Made by a program: the position numbers and the translations under genes. Of a stretch of DNA of 64,000 nucleotides, positions 9,305 through 17,156 are shown in pieces. A model generated the notes under the pieces. It was not told where the DNA came from. It worked only from the letters and a program-made list of their open reading frames with translations, and did no database searches. Position 1 is the stretch's first letter. Each line of letters begins with the position of its first letter. The stretch is from Riemerella anatipestifer (lineage in GTDB: Bacteria; Bacteroidota; Bacteroidia; Flavobacteriales; Weeksellaceae), in contig NZ_QXHU01000005.1 of the NCBI RefSeq assembly GCF_009663465.1, positions 27,229 through 91,228 of the forward strand, in the 5' to 3' direction.

Positions 9305-9817
9305 TTAATCCAAAGCAATGGCTCCTTGTCTGCATAGCTCAAGGATTTCATCTACTTTCTCTTTAGTTAAATGTTCATGATAAAATTTCCCTAACTGCAT
9401 CATTGGTGCGTAGCCACAAGCCCCTAAACATTCCGCTGGTTTTAATGTAAACAAACCATCTTCCGTAGTCTCTCCATCCTTAATGTTAAGTGTTTTACGA
9501 ATATGATCTAAAATATCATCACTCCCATTGAGCATACAAGGTCCTGTTCTACACACTTCTAGCACATATTTACCTACCGGCTTCATATTAAACATCGTGT
9601 AGAAGGTAGCCACTTCGTACACCTCTATTGGCAATATGTTAAGCACCTCCGCCACATAGTCCATCACGGGAACACTAAGCCACCCTCCAAATTCCTTTTG
9701 TGCAATATGCAAAACAGGAATAAGTGCCGATTTTTGTTTCCCTTCAGGATATCTAGCGATGATTTTATGAACCTTTTCTAAGGTTTCTGGCTTAAAAGCT
9801 ATAACTGTCTCGTTCAT
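9305..9817 (-). CDS. nuoE: NADH-quinone oxidoreductase subunit E (2Fe-2S N1a)
   Basis: This 170-residue thioredoxin-fold subunit pairs with NuoF at the NADH-oxidising tip. The four ligands of cluster N1a are visible as CRTGPC and, about 40 residues later, CLGACG. The N-terminal helical half (ALIPVLHIAQKEFGGWL) is typical. The gene is separated from nuoD by 58 bases, which include a small inverted repeat (AGTAC/GTACT, 9834-9846) of unclear meaning. Confidence 0.96.
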   Translation of the reverse strand: MNETVIAFKPETLEKVHKIIARYPEGKQKSALIPVLHIAQKEFGGWLSVPVMDYVAEVLNILPIEVYEVATFYTMFNMKPVGKYVLEVCRTGPCMLNGSDDILDHIRKTLNIKDGETTEDGLFTLKPAECLGACGYAPMMQLGKFYHEHLTKEKVDEILELCRQGAIALD

Positions 9818-9875
9818 TTTTTTATCTTGTAAAAGTACTTTGTACTCTAGTCTTTATATTAGTTTTAGCAAAATT

Positions 9876-11099
9876 TTAGGCATCTAACTCTCCTGCAATT
9901 ACATTCATACTACTCATAGTTACAATAGCATCAGAAATCATAGAGCCTTTTATCATCTCTGGGAACGCTTGATAGTATATAAAACACGGTCTTCTAAAGT
10001 GCAGTCTGTACGGCGTTCTTCCACCATCACTAATAAGATAGAAGCCTAACTCTCCATTTCCACCTTCCACACAATGGTACACCTCTCCTTTAGGAATATC
10101 TTGCTCTCCCATAATAATTTTAAAATGATAGATAAGTGCTTCCATTTTGGTGTAAACATCTGCTTTAGCTGGCAAATAAAATTCTGGAGCATCTGCGTGA
10201 TAATCACCTTCTGGAAGGTTTTCGTAAGCATTTTTAACTAATTTATAACTTTCCCATATCTCCTGCTGACGAACCATAAATCTATCATAAGTATCTCCTG
10301 CCGTTCCTACTGGAATGATAAAATCAAAATCATCATAAGATGAGTAAGGTTGTGCTACACGCACATCATAATCTACCCCAGCTGCACGAAGATTTGGTCC
10401 TGTAAAGCTATAATTAAGAGCTCTTTCTGCCGAAATAGGTCCTGCCCCGATAGTCCTATCCATAAAGATTCTGTTTCGTTCCATTAGGTTACAAAACTCT
10501 TGGAATCTTTTTGGAAAGTTTTTAATAAAATCTTTAATTAATTCGTGAAATTTAGGGCTAAAATCTCTCTCAAAACCACCAATTCTACCAATGTTGGTAG
10601 TCATTCTAGCTCCGCAGATTTGCTCGTACATTTCGTAAATACGCTCTCTGTCTTGGAACACATAGGTAAACCCTGTAATGGCTCCTGTATCTACTCCTAT
10701 TACCCCATTACATACCAAATGGTCTGCAATTCTAGCCAACTCCATAATGATAATACGCATATAATCTACCCTTTTCGGTACTTTACAACCGATGAGTTTT
10801 TCCACCGTCATATGCCACCCTAAGTTATTGATTGGAGCTGAACAATAATTAAGACGGTCTGTAAGCGTAGTAATCTGAGCGTAAGGTCTTCTCTCTGATA
10901 TTTTCTCAAAAGCACGATGAATATAGCCTACCGTCTGCTCTGAGTGAAGTATTTTCTCCCCATCCATCGTTAGTACATTTTGGAATATACCGTGTGTTGC
11001 GGGGTGCGTAGGTCCTAAATTGAGGGTATATAATTGTCCATCAATTTGCTCGCTACTTTCGTATTGGTTAAGTATATTAGATAGTTCGTTATCTTTCAT
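9876..11099 (-). CDS. nuoD: NADH-quinone oxidoreductase subunit D (quinone site)
   Basis: This 407-residue protein is related to the large subunit of NiFe hydrogenases. It shows GPTHPATHG near residues 29-37, the conserved GYIHRAFEK, and a C-terminal RPCF...FPEMIKG...DAIVTMSSMNVIAGELD. Together with NuoB it forms the quinone-reduction pocket. It is a separate gene from nuoC here, unlike the fused NuoCD of E. coli. Confidence 0.97.
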   Translation of the reverse strand: MKDNELSNILNQYESSEQIDGQLYTLNLGPTHPATHGIFQNVLTMDGEKILHSEQTVGYIHRAFEKISERRPYAQITTLTDRLNYCSAPINNLGWHMTVEKLIGCKVPKRVDYMRIIIMELARIADHLVCNGVIGVDTGAITGFTYVFQDRERIYEMYEQICGARMTTNIGRIGGFERDFSPKFHELIKDFIKNFPKRFQEFCNLMERNRIFMDRTIGAGPISAERALNYSFTGPNLRAAGVDYDVRVAQPYSSYDDFDFIIPVGTAGDTYDRFMVRQQEIWESYKLVKNAYENLPEGDYHADAPEFYLPAKADVYTKMEALIYHFKIIMGEQDIPKGEVYHCVEGGNGELGFYLISDGGRTPYRLHFRRPCFIYYQAFPEMIKGSMISDAIVTMSSMNVIAGELDA

Positions 11100-11134
11100 A
11101 ATTCATTTTATTTTAGGTAAAATATCCAATAGCT

Positions 11135-11629
11135 CTATCTACCAAACATTTTATCATCTTTATCCTCTCTAGTACCATCTTCTAAGCGATACTGTTTAAG
11201 CATTGGGTGATAGCCCATATCTGGGTCATTTAAGATAATTCTTAAATCAGGATGCCCCTTAAATCTAATACCGTAAAAATCAAATGTTTCCCTCTCCATC
11301 CAGTTAGCTCCTGAATATAAATCTGAAATGGTATCTACCTCTGCTTCTTCTATCGGCATAAACACTTTTAGACGAACTCTAAAATTAGTCTTCATATTAT
11401 GAAGATGATAAATAACCCCTAACTCTTTAGCCTTATCTTGAGAGTAATGGATACCACATATATCTGTAAGGAAACCTATTTCTAATGAAGAATCTTTTAG
11501 ATGATGAATAAGTTTTTTTACTTCTTCTTTTTTAACCTCTAATGTTAATAAACCATAAGGCTCAGAAACTGACAATACCGCTTCTGGAAATTCTCTATTT
11601 ATGGCCTCTAAAACAAATTCGTTGTTCAT
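11135..11629 (-). CDS. nuoC: NADH-quinone oxidoreductase subunit C
   Basis: This 164-residue peripheral-arm subunit carries the 30-kDa-subunit signature ERETFDFYGIRFKGHPDLRI (about residues 112-131) and the C-terminal YRLEDGTREDKD. It packs against NuoD and NuoB and carries no cofactor. The 81-base gap to nuoB and the 35-base gap to nuoD contain nothing I can assign. Confidence 0.95.
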   Translation of the reverse strand: MNNEFVLEAINREFPEAVLSVSEPYGLLTLEVKKEEVKKLIHHLKDSSLEIGFLTDICGIHYSQDKAKELGVIYHLHNMKTNFRVRLKVFMPIEEAEVDTISDLYSGANWMERETFDFYGIRFKGHPDLRIILNDPDMGYHPMLKQYRLEDGTREDKDDKMFGR

Positions 11630-11710
11630 ATCTTTTTATATGATAATTTGACAATGATTTAACTTCTTTAATTTTTTGATAATCTAGCTCTCAATTTCAA
11701 ATTATCTTAA

Positions 11711-12265
11711 TTATTTAACACCGTAGCTCTCTAACAATGCTTTATATTCTGGCATATCCCTTCTCCTAAGACTTTCACTCTGTGCTAGCGCTTGAACTTG
11801 CATAAACCCTTCTAATATTTGTTCTGGTCTAGGCGGACACCCTGGCACGTACACATCTACAGGTATAATCTTGTCTATTCCTTGTAATACCGAGTAAGTA
11901 TCAAAAATACCACCACTACTTGCACAAGCTCCCACAGCTATCACCCATTTAGGCTCTGCCATTTGAGAGTAAACTTGCTTAAGTACAGGTGCTAATTTTT
12001 TAGATATAGTTCCACAAACCAAAAGACAATCTGCTTGTCTTGGAGAGAAAGACATTCTTTCTGCACCAAACCTTGCCATATCATAAGTCGGCATTGCCAT
12101 TGCCATAAACTCAATACCACAACAAGAAGTTGCAAATGGTAACGGCCATAAAGAATAAGAACGCGCCATCCCTATAAGGCTACTTAATTTTGTGGCAAAG
12201 AATCCCTCTCCTGAATACCCTTGAGGAGCTGGTGCATCTGTTTTTATAATAGGTTTATTAGACAT
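11711..12265 (-). CDS. nuoB: NADH-quinone oxidoreductase subunit B (4Fe-4S N2)
   Basis: This 184-residue protein holds terminal cluster N2. The adjacent Cys pair in [11 protein letters not shown], the Cys in [10 protein letters not shown] and the Cys in [10 protein letters not shown] are the four ligands of the family. It passes electrons from NuoI to quinone at the NuoD interface. Its length is typical for flavobacteria. Confidence 0.97.
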   Translation of the reverse strand: MSNKPIIKTDAPAPQGYSGEGFFATKLSSLIGMARSYSLWPLPFATSCCGIEFMAMAMPTYDMARFGAERMSFSPRQADCLLVCGTISKKLAPVLKQVYSQMAEPKWVIAVGACASSGGIFDTYSVLQGIDKIIPVDVYVPGCPPRPEQILEGFMQVQALAQSESLRRRDMPEYKALLESYGVK

Positions 12266-12308
12266 CTCGTTTTTCTAATTTTCAAATATAATGGTTACTT
12301 AAACATTC

Positions 12309-12674
12309 TTACTTATCCCAGTCTAAAGCTCCTCTTTTAAGAACATAGAAAAAGCCAATGAAAAATACTGCTACAAATGTAAGGACAGCTAAAAAGCCTT
12401 CTAATCCAAAATCTCTAAAGTTGACCGCATAAGGATAGAAAAAAACTATTTCTATATCAAATAAAACAAATAAAATAGCTGTAAGAAAATATTTAACAGA
12501 GAATGGTGTCCTCGCATCTCCCTCAATCTCTACCCCACACTCAAAGGCATCATCTTTAACACCGCCATTAAGCCTAGGACCTAAATAATGAGAAGCTACC
12601 AAAGAAATCAATACAAACCCCAAACCTACAGCTGCTTGTATTAAAATTGGAACATAATTTTCTGGAATACTCAT
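12309..12674 (-). CDS. nuoA: NADH-quinone oxidoreductase subunit A, first gene of the nuo operon
   Basis: This 121-residue protein has three transmembrane helices. The family motif KYFLTAILFVLFDIEIVFFYPYAV (about residues 61-84) includes the acidic residues of the second helix. NuoA sits next to NuoH near the quinone site. A TAnnTTTG element lies 23 bases upstream of the ATG, consistent with the operon promoter. Confidence 0.96.
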   Translation of the reverse strand: MSIPENYVPILIQAAVGLGFVLISLVASHYLGPRLNGGVKDDAFECGVEIEGDARTPFSVKYFLTAILFVLFDIEIVFFYPYAVNFRDFGLEGFLAVLTFVAVFFIGFFYVLKRGALDWDK

Positions 12675-12696
12675 AATAACTTTAATTCTTGACCTG

Positions 12697-12704
12697 CAAA
12701 GCTA
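12697..12704 (-). promoter_or_regulatory. Candidate -7 element of the nuo operon promoter
   Basis: The minus strand reads TAGCTTTG, a match to the Bacteroidetes -7 consensus TAnnTTTG, 23 bases before the nuoA start. No TTTG at the usual -33 spacing is present. The rest of the 123-base gap up to the next upstream gene is AT-rich. Confidence 0.55.
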
Positions 12705-12797
12705 AGAAATTAAACCTTAAAACTAAAAAAGCCACCTCCTTTTTAAAAGCAAAATAACTTAGAATTAGTTAATTTAGAATTATTTTAAATAGATGTT

Positions 12798-12977
12798 TTA
12801 TCTATTTTTCATTTTCTTTAGTATCACCCAAGCTATGTAAGCAATATACAAAAACAACACACTTGCAAAGACAATATTAATGATGGTGTCTATCCGCCCA
12901 TCTTCTACTTTTAAAACCGTATTATATAATATAAATACAATAATTAAAATCGCATAAAGATAAAGTTGTTTTTTCAT
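12798..12977 (-). CDS. Small two-helix membrane protein, unknown function
   Basis: An ATG at 12977 (MKKQLYLYAILIIVFILYN) opens a 59-codon frame ending in TAA at 12798. The protein has two hydrophobic segments (residues 5-22 and 31-52) around a charged loop (KVEDGRID) and a basic tail (KKMKNR). This pattern is what a real small inner-membrane protein shows. It begins 10 bases after the stop of the upstream GNAT-like gene, so it is probably co-transcribed with it. It accounts for most of the apparent gap before nuoA. I do not recognise the family. Confidence 0.7.
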   Translation of the reverse strand: MKKQLYLYAILIIVFILYNTVLKVEDGRIDTIINIVFASVLFLYIAYIAWVILKKMKNR

Positions 12978-12987
12978 TGAAAATGCT

Positions 12988-14112
12988 TTAAATATCTAGT
13001 GAATAAGTTCTTCTTCGTTTGTGATTAACCGGATTATAATCCTGCCACAAAAGTTGAATATTTTTATTTTCTTCAAGCTCAGGATTGGTTTCTAAAAACC
13101 TCACCCCTTTCTTCTTAAACACTTTATAAATCTCTTCAAAGATAATAGAAGTAACTCCTCTACGCTGGTAATCTGGACGAATGCCTATTAGGTAAAAGTT
13201 AGCTCTATCATTCTTCTTACTTGCTTGTAGAAAGTGCCACCACCCAAACGGAAGCAACTTACCTTTAGCCTTTTGCAAAGCTCTAGAATAAGATGGCATT
13301 GTGATAGCAAAAGCAATTAAATCATTATGTTCATCAGAAATACAAATGATATAATCTTTGTCTATAAAACCAAAATATTTCTCTTTATAAGTCTTGATTT
13401 GCTCATCTGAAATCGGCGTGTAGGTAGATAAGTTTTTATAAGTTTCATCTAGTAGTTTAAACATAGGCTCTACTAAGGGCAATATTTCTTTTTTATGATT
13501 AAATCTAAGAACCTTAAGCTTATATTTTTCTTTAATAAGACCACTAAACTTGGTTATTTTTTCTGGTAGTTGCTCTGGAAAATCAATTTCAAACTCTACC
13601 CATTCTTTTTCTTTTTTAAGTCCAAGTTGCTCCAAATGTGTTGGATAATAGTCAAAATTATATATCCCTATCATAGTTGCCAACTTGTCAAACCCCATCA
13701 CCAACATACCTGCTTTATCCAAATTGGTAAACCCCATTGGACCTTCAATTTTAGGAATATTTTTAGATTTAGCCACTTGTACAGCTTTATCCATCAATGC
13801 TTTTGAAACTTCTATATCATCTATAAAATCCAACCACCCAAAACGCAACTTTTTAATCCCTAACTCTTTCTCCTCTTTGTAATTAACTATAAGTGCAATA
13901 CGCCCAACCACTTCACCATTTCTATACGCTAAATATTGTTCTGCATCAGAATAAGATAAAGCAGGGTTTTCTTTAGCATTCCAAATATTCTTTTCGTCGT
14001 TGTTAAGTGGTGGCACGTAGTTGGAATTTTCTTTATAAAGATTATTTGGAAATTTTATAAAATCCTTTAATTCTCTGTCATTAGTTACCTTTTTTACTGC
14101 TATAGATGCCAT
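12988..14112 (-). CDS. GNAT-like acyltransferase, substrate unknown
   Basis: About 374 residues from the preferred start at 14112 (MASIAVKKVT); an in-frame ATG lies at 14124. The C-terminal third carries GNAT features: FYLIGIRPDYQRRGVTSIIFEEI (acetyl-CoA binding loop) followed by LETNPELEENKNIQLLWQDY. The N-terminal half resembles a degenerate second GNAT fold (EQYLAYRNGEVVGRIALIVN). Similar double-domain proteins are widespread in Bacteroidetes and mostly uncharacterised. The later start leaves room for a leader after the TAnnTTTG element at 14134-14141. Confidence 0.8.
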   Translation of the reverse strand: MASIAVKKVTNDRELKDFIKFPNNLYKENSNYVPPLNNDEKNIWNAKENPALSYSDAEQYLAYRNGEVVGRIALIVNYKEEKELGIKKLRFGWLDFIDDIEVSKALMDKAVQVAKSKNIPKIEGPMGFTNLDKAGMLVMGFDKLATMIGIYNFDYYPTHLEQLGLKKEKEWVEFEIDFPEQLPEKITKFSGLIKEKYKLKVLRFNHKKEILPLVEPMFKLLDETYKNLSTYTPISDEQIKTYKEKYFGFIDKDYIICISDEHNDLIAFAITMPSYSRALQKAKGKLLPFGWWHFLQASKKNDRANFYLIGIRPDYQRRGVTSIIFEEIYKVFKKKGVRFLETNPELEENKNIQLLWQDYNPVNHKRRRTYSLDI

Positions 14113-14133
14113 ATTTGGGGTCATTTTTTACAG

Positions 14134-14141
14134 CAAATATA
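14134..14141 (-). promoter_or_regulatory. Candidate -7 element before the GNAT-like gene
   Basis: The minus strand reads TATATTTG (TAnnTTTG). It lies 22 bases upstream of the ATG at 14112 but only 10 bases from the one at 14124, which favours the downstream start. No -33 TTTG is seen. Confidence 0.5.
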
Positions 14142-14193
14142 ACATAAAAGTTTGGCATAATTTTTTCTAAGTAGTGGCTAAAAATTAAATTAT

Positions 14194-14877
14194 ATGGGGT
14201 ATTATATTATTTTAGGAATCATCACTCTAGTAAGTTGGCTTGTTTCGGCGAGGTTAAAATCAAAGTTTAATCACTACTCTAAAGTAATTCTTAGTAACGG
14301 ACTTTCTGGTAAAGAAGTGGCAGAAAAAATGTTAAGAGACAATGGTATACACGATGTTCAGGTAGTATCTATACCTGGACAACTTACTGACCATTATAAT
14401 CCTATGAACAAAACAGTAAACTTATCTGAAGCTGTCTATATGCAAAGAAATGCCGCTGCTGCTGCCGTTGCCGCTCATGAATGTGGACACGCTGTACAGC
14501 ACGCCGTAGAGTATTCTATGTTACAACTTCGTTCTAAGTTAGTTCCTATCGTTAATATCAGTTCTAACTTATTACGATTTATTCTTATAGGCGGTATCGC
14601 TGTAATGGCTGCAAGCGGTAACAAAACCTTATTAGCTGTAGGAGTTGGGCTATTTGCCATCACAACACTATTTGCATTCGTTACTCTTCCTGTAGAATAC
14701 GACGCTAGTAACCGTGCTTTAAAATGGTTGAAAAGCACAGGTACTGTAACTACACAAGAATATGCAGGTGCTGAAGACTCTCTAAAATGGGCTGCTAGAA
14801 CTTATGTAGTCGCAGCATTGGGCTCATTAGCTCAGCTAATTTACTTTGCTTCTATGCTGATGGAGAGGAGAGATTGA
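14194..14877 (+). CDS. Membrane-bound neutral zinc metallopeptidase (YugP-like)
   Basis: This 227-residue protein has an N-terminal transmembrane helix (residues 1-18) and the zinc-protease motif HECGH at 95-99. Two further hydrophobic stretches follow (about 126-165), then the acidic VEYDAS motif and a C-terminal helix. This matches the neutral zinc metallopeptidase family exemplified by B. subtilis YugP, whose substrates are largely unknown. The gene stands alone between divergent and convergent neighbours and is followed by a hairpin terminator. Confidence 0.9.
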   Translation: MGYYIILGIITLVSWLVSARLKSKFNHYSKVILSNGLSGKEVAEKMLRDNGIHDVQVVSIPGQLTDHYNPMNKTVNLSEAVYMQRNAAAAAVAAHECGHAVQHAVEYSMLQLRSKLVPIVNISSNLLRFILIGGIAVMAASGNKTLLAVGVGLFAITTLFAFVTLPVEYDASNRALKWLKSTGTVTTQEYAGAEDSLKWAARTYVVAALGSLAQLIYFASMLMERRD

Positions 14878-14901
14878 ATAAAAATTTAATAAACATAACT
14901 C

Positions 14902-14937
14902 ACCCATCTCAAGTTTTTTGAGTTGGGTATTTTTATA
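14902..14937 (+). terminator. Rho-independent-like terminator after the zinc peptidase gene
   Basis: ACCCATCTCAA (14902-14912) pairs with TTGAGTTGGGT (14918-14928) with one mismatch and a 5-base loop. It is followed by TATTTTTA. The remaining 120 bases before the lpxB promoter show no gene. Confidence 0.8.
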
Positions 14938-15056
14938 GATAATTATTCCTTAATTGAATATTCCCATATAACCAAAATTCATTTCTCATATTCTGTTTTT
15001 AGAGTTCTCCAACAATAATAGTTGTATATCAGAGCATAGCTTCCTATATTTTTAAT

Positions 15057-15064
15057 TATCTTTG
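15057..15064 (+). promoter_or_regulatory. Candidate -7 element of the lpxB promoter
   Basis: TATCTTTG matches TAnnTTTG and ends 17 bases before the lpxB ATG. No correctly spaced TTTG is present upstream. Confidence 0.55.
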
Positions 15065-15081
15065 CCCTAAATCCTTCATAA

Positions 15082-16182
15082 ATGAAATACTACATTATAG
15101 CAGGAGAAGCCTCTGGAGATTTGCACGGAAGCAACCTTATGAAAGCTCTAAAACAAAAAGACCCTAACGCTACTTTTAGATTTTGGGGTGGCGATTTAAT
15201 GGAGCAACAAGGTGGCACTTTGGTAAAGCATTACAGAGATTTGGCATTTATGGGATTTGTAGAAGTTGTCCAAAACTTAGGGACTATACTCAGAAATATT
15301 AAATTCTGTAAAGAGGATATTCGTAATTTTCGCCCTGATGTCTTAATTCTTGTAGATTACCCTGGTTTTAATCTTAGAATTGCCAAGTTTGCAAAAAAGC
15401 TAGGTATTAAAGTAGTTTATTACATTTCCCCTCAACTCTGGGCGTGGAAGGAAGGTAGAGTAAATACTATAAAAAAATATGTAGATGAGATGCTCGTTAT
15501 TCTGCCTTTTGAAAAGGATTTTTATAAAAAACATCAAATAGAAGCTCATTTTGTTGGACACCCTCTTTTAGATGCTTTATCTGATTTACCACCGATTGAT
15601 ATTCAGAATTTTAGAAAAGAACATCAACTAAGCGATAAAAAAATCATTGCACTACTACCAGGCTCTAGAGAACAAGAAGTAAAAAAAATGCTTTCAATAA
15701 TGCTTTCCGTTAGAAGCGAGTTTAAGGACTATCAATTTGTAATCGCTGGAGCACCTAGTTTACCTAAATCCTTCTACGAAAGTTATGTAGATAGGGAGGT
15801 TAGCTTTATTTCTAATAAAACCTATGACCTTCTCCGATGCTCCGATGCGGCACTCGTAACCTCTGGTACGGCTACTTTGGAAACTGCCTTATTAGAAGTC
15901 CCAGAAGTGGTTTGTTATCGTGGAAGTAAAATCTCCTACGAAATCGCTAAACGCCTCATTAAACATATTAAATACATTTCGCTTGTGAATTTAATTATGG
16001 ATAAGGAAGTGGTTAAAGAACTCATTCAAAATGAACTCAACACCCCTAACCTCGTTAAAGAACTCAAACTGATACTCAATGAAAATAAAACTAATCTCCT
16101 TTCTGACTATAAAATTCTTAAAGAAAAACTAGGAGGAAAAGGAGCTAGCGAGAAAGCAGCAGAAATCATTACTAAAATTTAG
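15082..16182 (+). CDS. lpxB: Lipid-A-disaccharide synthase
   Basis: This 366-residue GT19 glycosyltransferase joins UDP-2,3-diacyl-glucosamine to lipid X, forming the lipid A disaccharide at the inner membrane. Family motifs are clear: IIAGEASGDLHGSNLM at the N-terminus, YYISPQLWAWKEGR in the middle, and LLPGSREQEV and TSGTATLETAL in the nucleotide-binding half. Length is normal. Its stop overlaps by three bases the stop of the convergent epimerase gene. It is the only lipid A gene in the window. Confidence 0.96.
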   Translation: MKYYIIAGEASGDLHGSNLMKALKQKDPNATFRFWGGDLMEQQGGTLVKHYRDLAFMGFVEVVQNLGTILRNIKFCKEDIRNFRPDVLILVDYPGFNLRIAKFAKKLGIKVVYYISPQLWAWKEGRVNTIKKYVDEMLVILPFEKDFYKKHQIEAHFVGHPLLDALSDLPPIDIQNFRKEHQLSDKKIIALLPGSREQEVKKMLSIMLSVRSEFKDYQFVIAGAPSLPKSFYESYVDREVSFISNKTYDLLRCSDAALVTSGTATLETALLEVPEVVCYRGSKISYEIAKRLIKHIKYISLVNLIMDKEVVKELIQNELNTPNLVKELKLILNENKTNLLSDYKILKEKLGGKGASEKAAEIITKI

Positions 16183-17096
16183 TTACTTTTTTCTAAATCT
16201 TCAACAGCGTCTTCTATGTTAGGATACTTAAATTTATATCCTGCTTGTTCTATCTTCTGTGAGGAAACTTTAGCACTGGAGGTTAGCATATCCGATAGTT
16301 CGCCTAGTATCATTCTAAGTAAGAATTTAGGAACTTTTACAGGCAGGCTATACTTCTTTTTAGATTTTTGAACTTGATTTAAAAATTCATTCTGTGTTAC
16401 TGGATTAGGTGCCACCGAATTAAAAACACCTTCCAGATCGTTCTCCAATAAATGATGGTAAATAGCACAATGGTCTTTGATATGAATCCAACTCATCACT
16501 TGTTTATCACTGCCAAGTAAAGTTTTAACACCATAATTTAAAGGCTGAGTCATTTTAGGATAAGCTCCTCCGTCTGCTCCTAAAACAATGCCTGTTCTTA
16601 GAATACACAGCCTTTTCCCTAAATCCTCAACTGGCTTTATAGAGTATTCCCACTTTTGGCATAATTGTGCTAAAAAATCTGCTGCAACGGGCATATCTTC
16701 CGTACAAAGCATATCATTAGGAATTTCTAACCCATACCAACCTATTGCAGAAGTACTAATTACCGTCTTAATACGATTATCCACCTCCTTCAGAGCCTTT
16801 ATTATAGTCTCATTAGCACTAATTCTACTATTGATGAGAATTTCTTTCCTTTAAATAGTCCAGCGTTCATCTGCAATACCTGCTCCTGCAAGATTGATGA
16901 TAGCATCTGCCATTTCAAAAGGCGTTTTATCAAAGGTTTTTAATTGAGGCTTCCATTCAAAATAACGCAAATTATCCTGTGGATTATGAGGTGGTAGCCT
17001 TCTAGTTAAAACAAAAATCTCATATCCCTTTGAGAGAAGATATTCGGTAAGATGTTTCCCTACAAAGCCTGTTCCTCCTGAAATAATGACTTTCAT
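16179..17096 (-). pseudogene. TIGR01777-type SDR epimerase, broken by one in-frame TAA
   Basis: One continuous frame runs from MKVIISGGTGFVGKHL (ATG at 17096) to the stop at 16179, but a TAA codon interrupts it at 16851-16853. The N-terminal part carries the Rossmann GGTGFVG and NLAGAGIADERWT. After the TAA the same frame continues with RKEILINSRISANETII, then STSAIGWYG and the rest of the C-terminal domain. No base is gained or lost, so this is a nonsense change, not a frameshift. Either the gene is inactivated or the base is a sequencing error. The intact family (about 300 residues, YfcH-like) consists of NAD(P)-binding sugar-epimerase-like proteins of unclear substrate. Confidence 0.85.
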
Positions 17097-17156
17097 CTTT
17101 GCTTCCACTTTTTAATCAAAAAAGCCCTAAGATATTTAATCCTAGAGCCTTTAGAT

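Noticed and set aside
9834..9846. Small inverted repeat AGTAC/GTACT between nuoE and nuoD as a terminator
   Set aside because: A 5-base stem without a useful T run, inside an operon; too weak to claim.
10046..10231. Open frame on the minus strand within nuoD
   Set aside because: It lies wholly inside the well-supported nuoD frame and has no family motif; it is a shadow.
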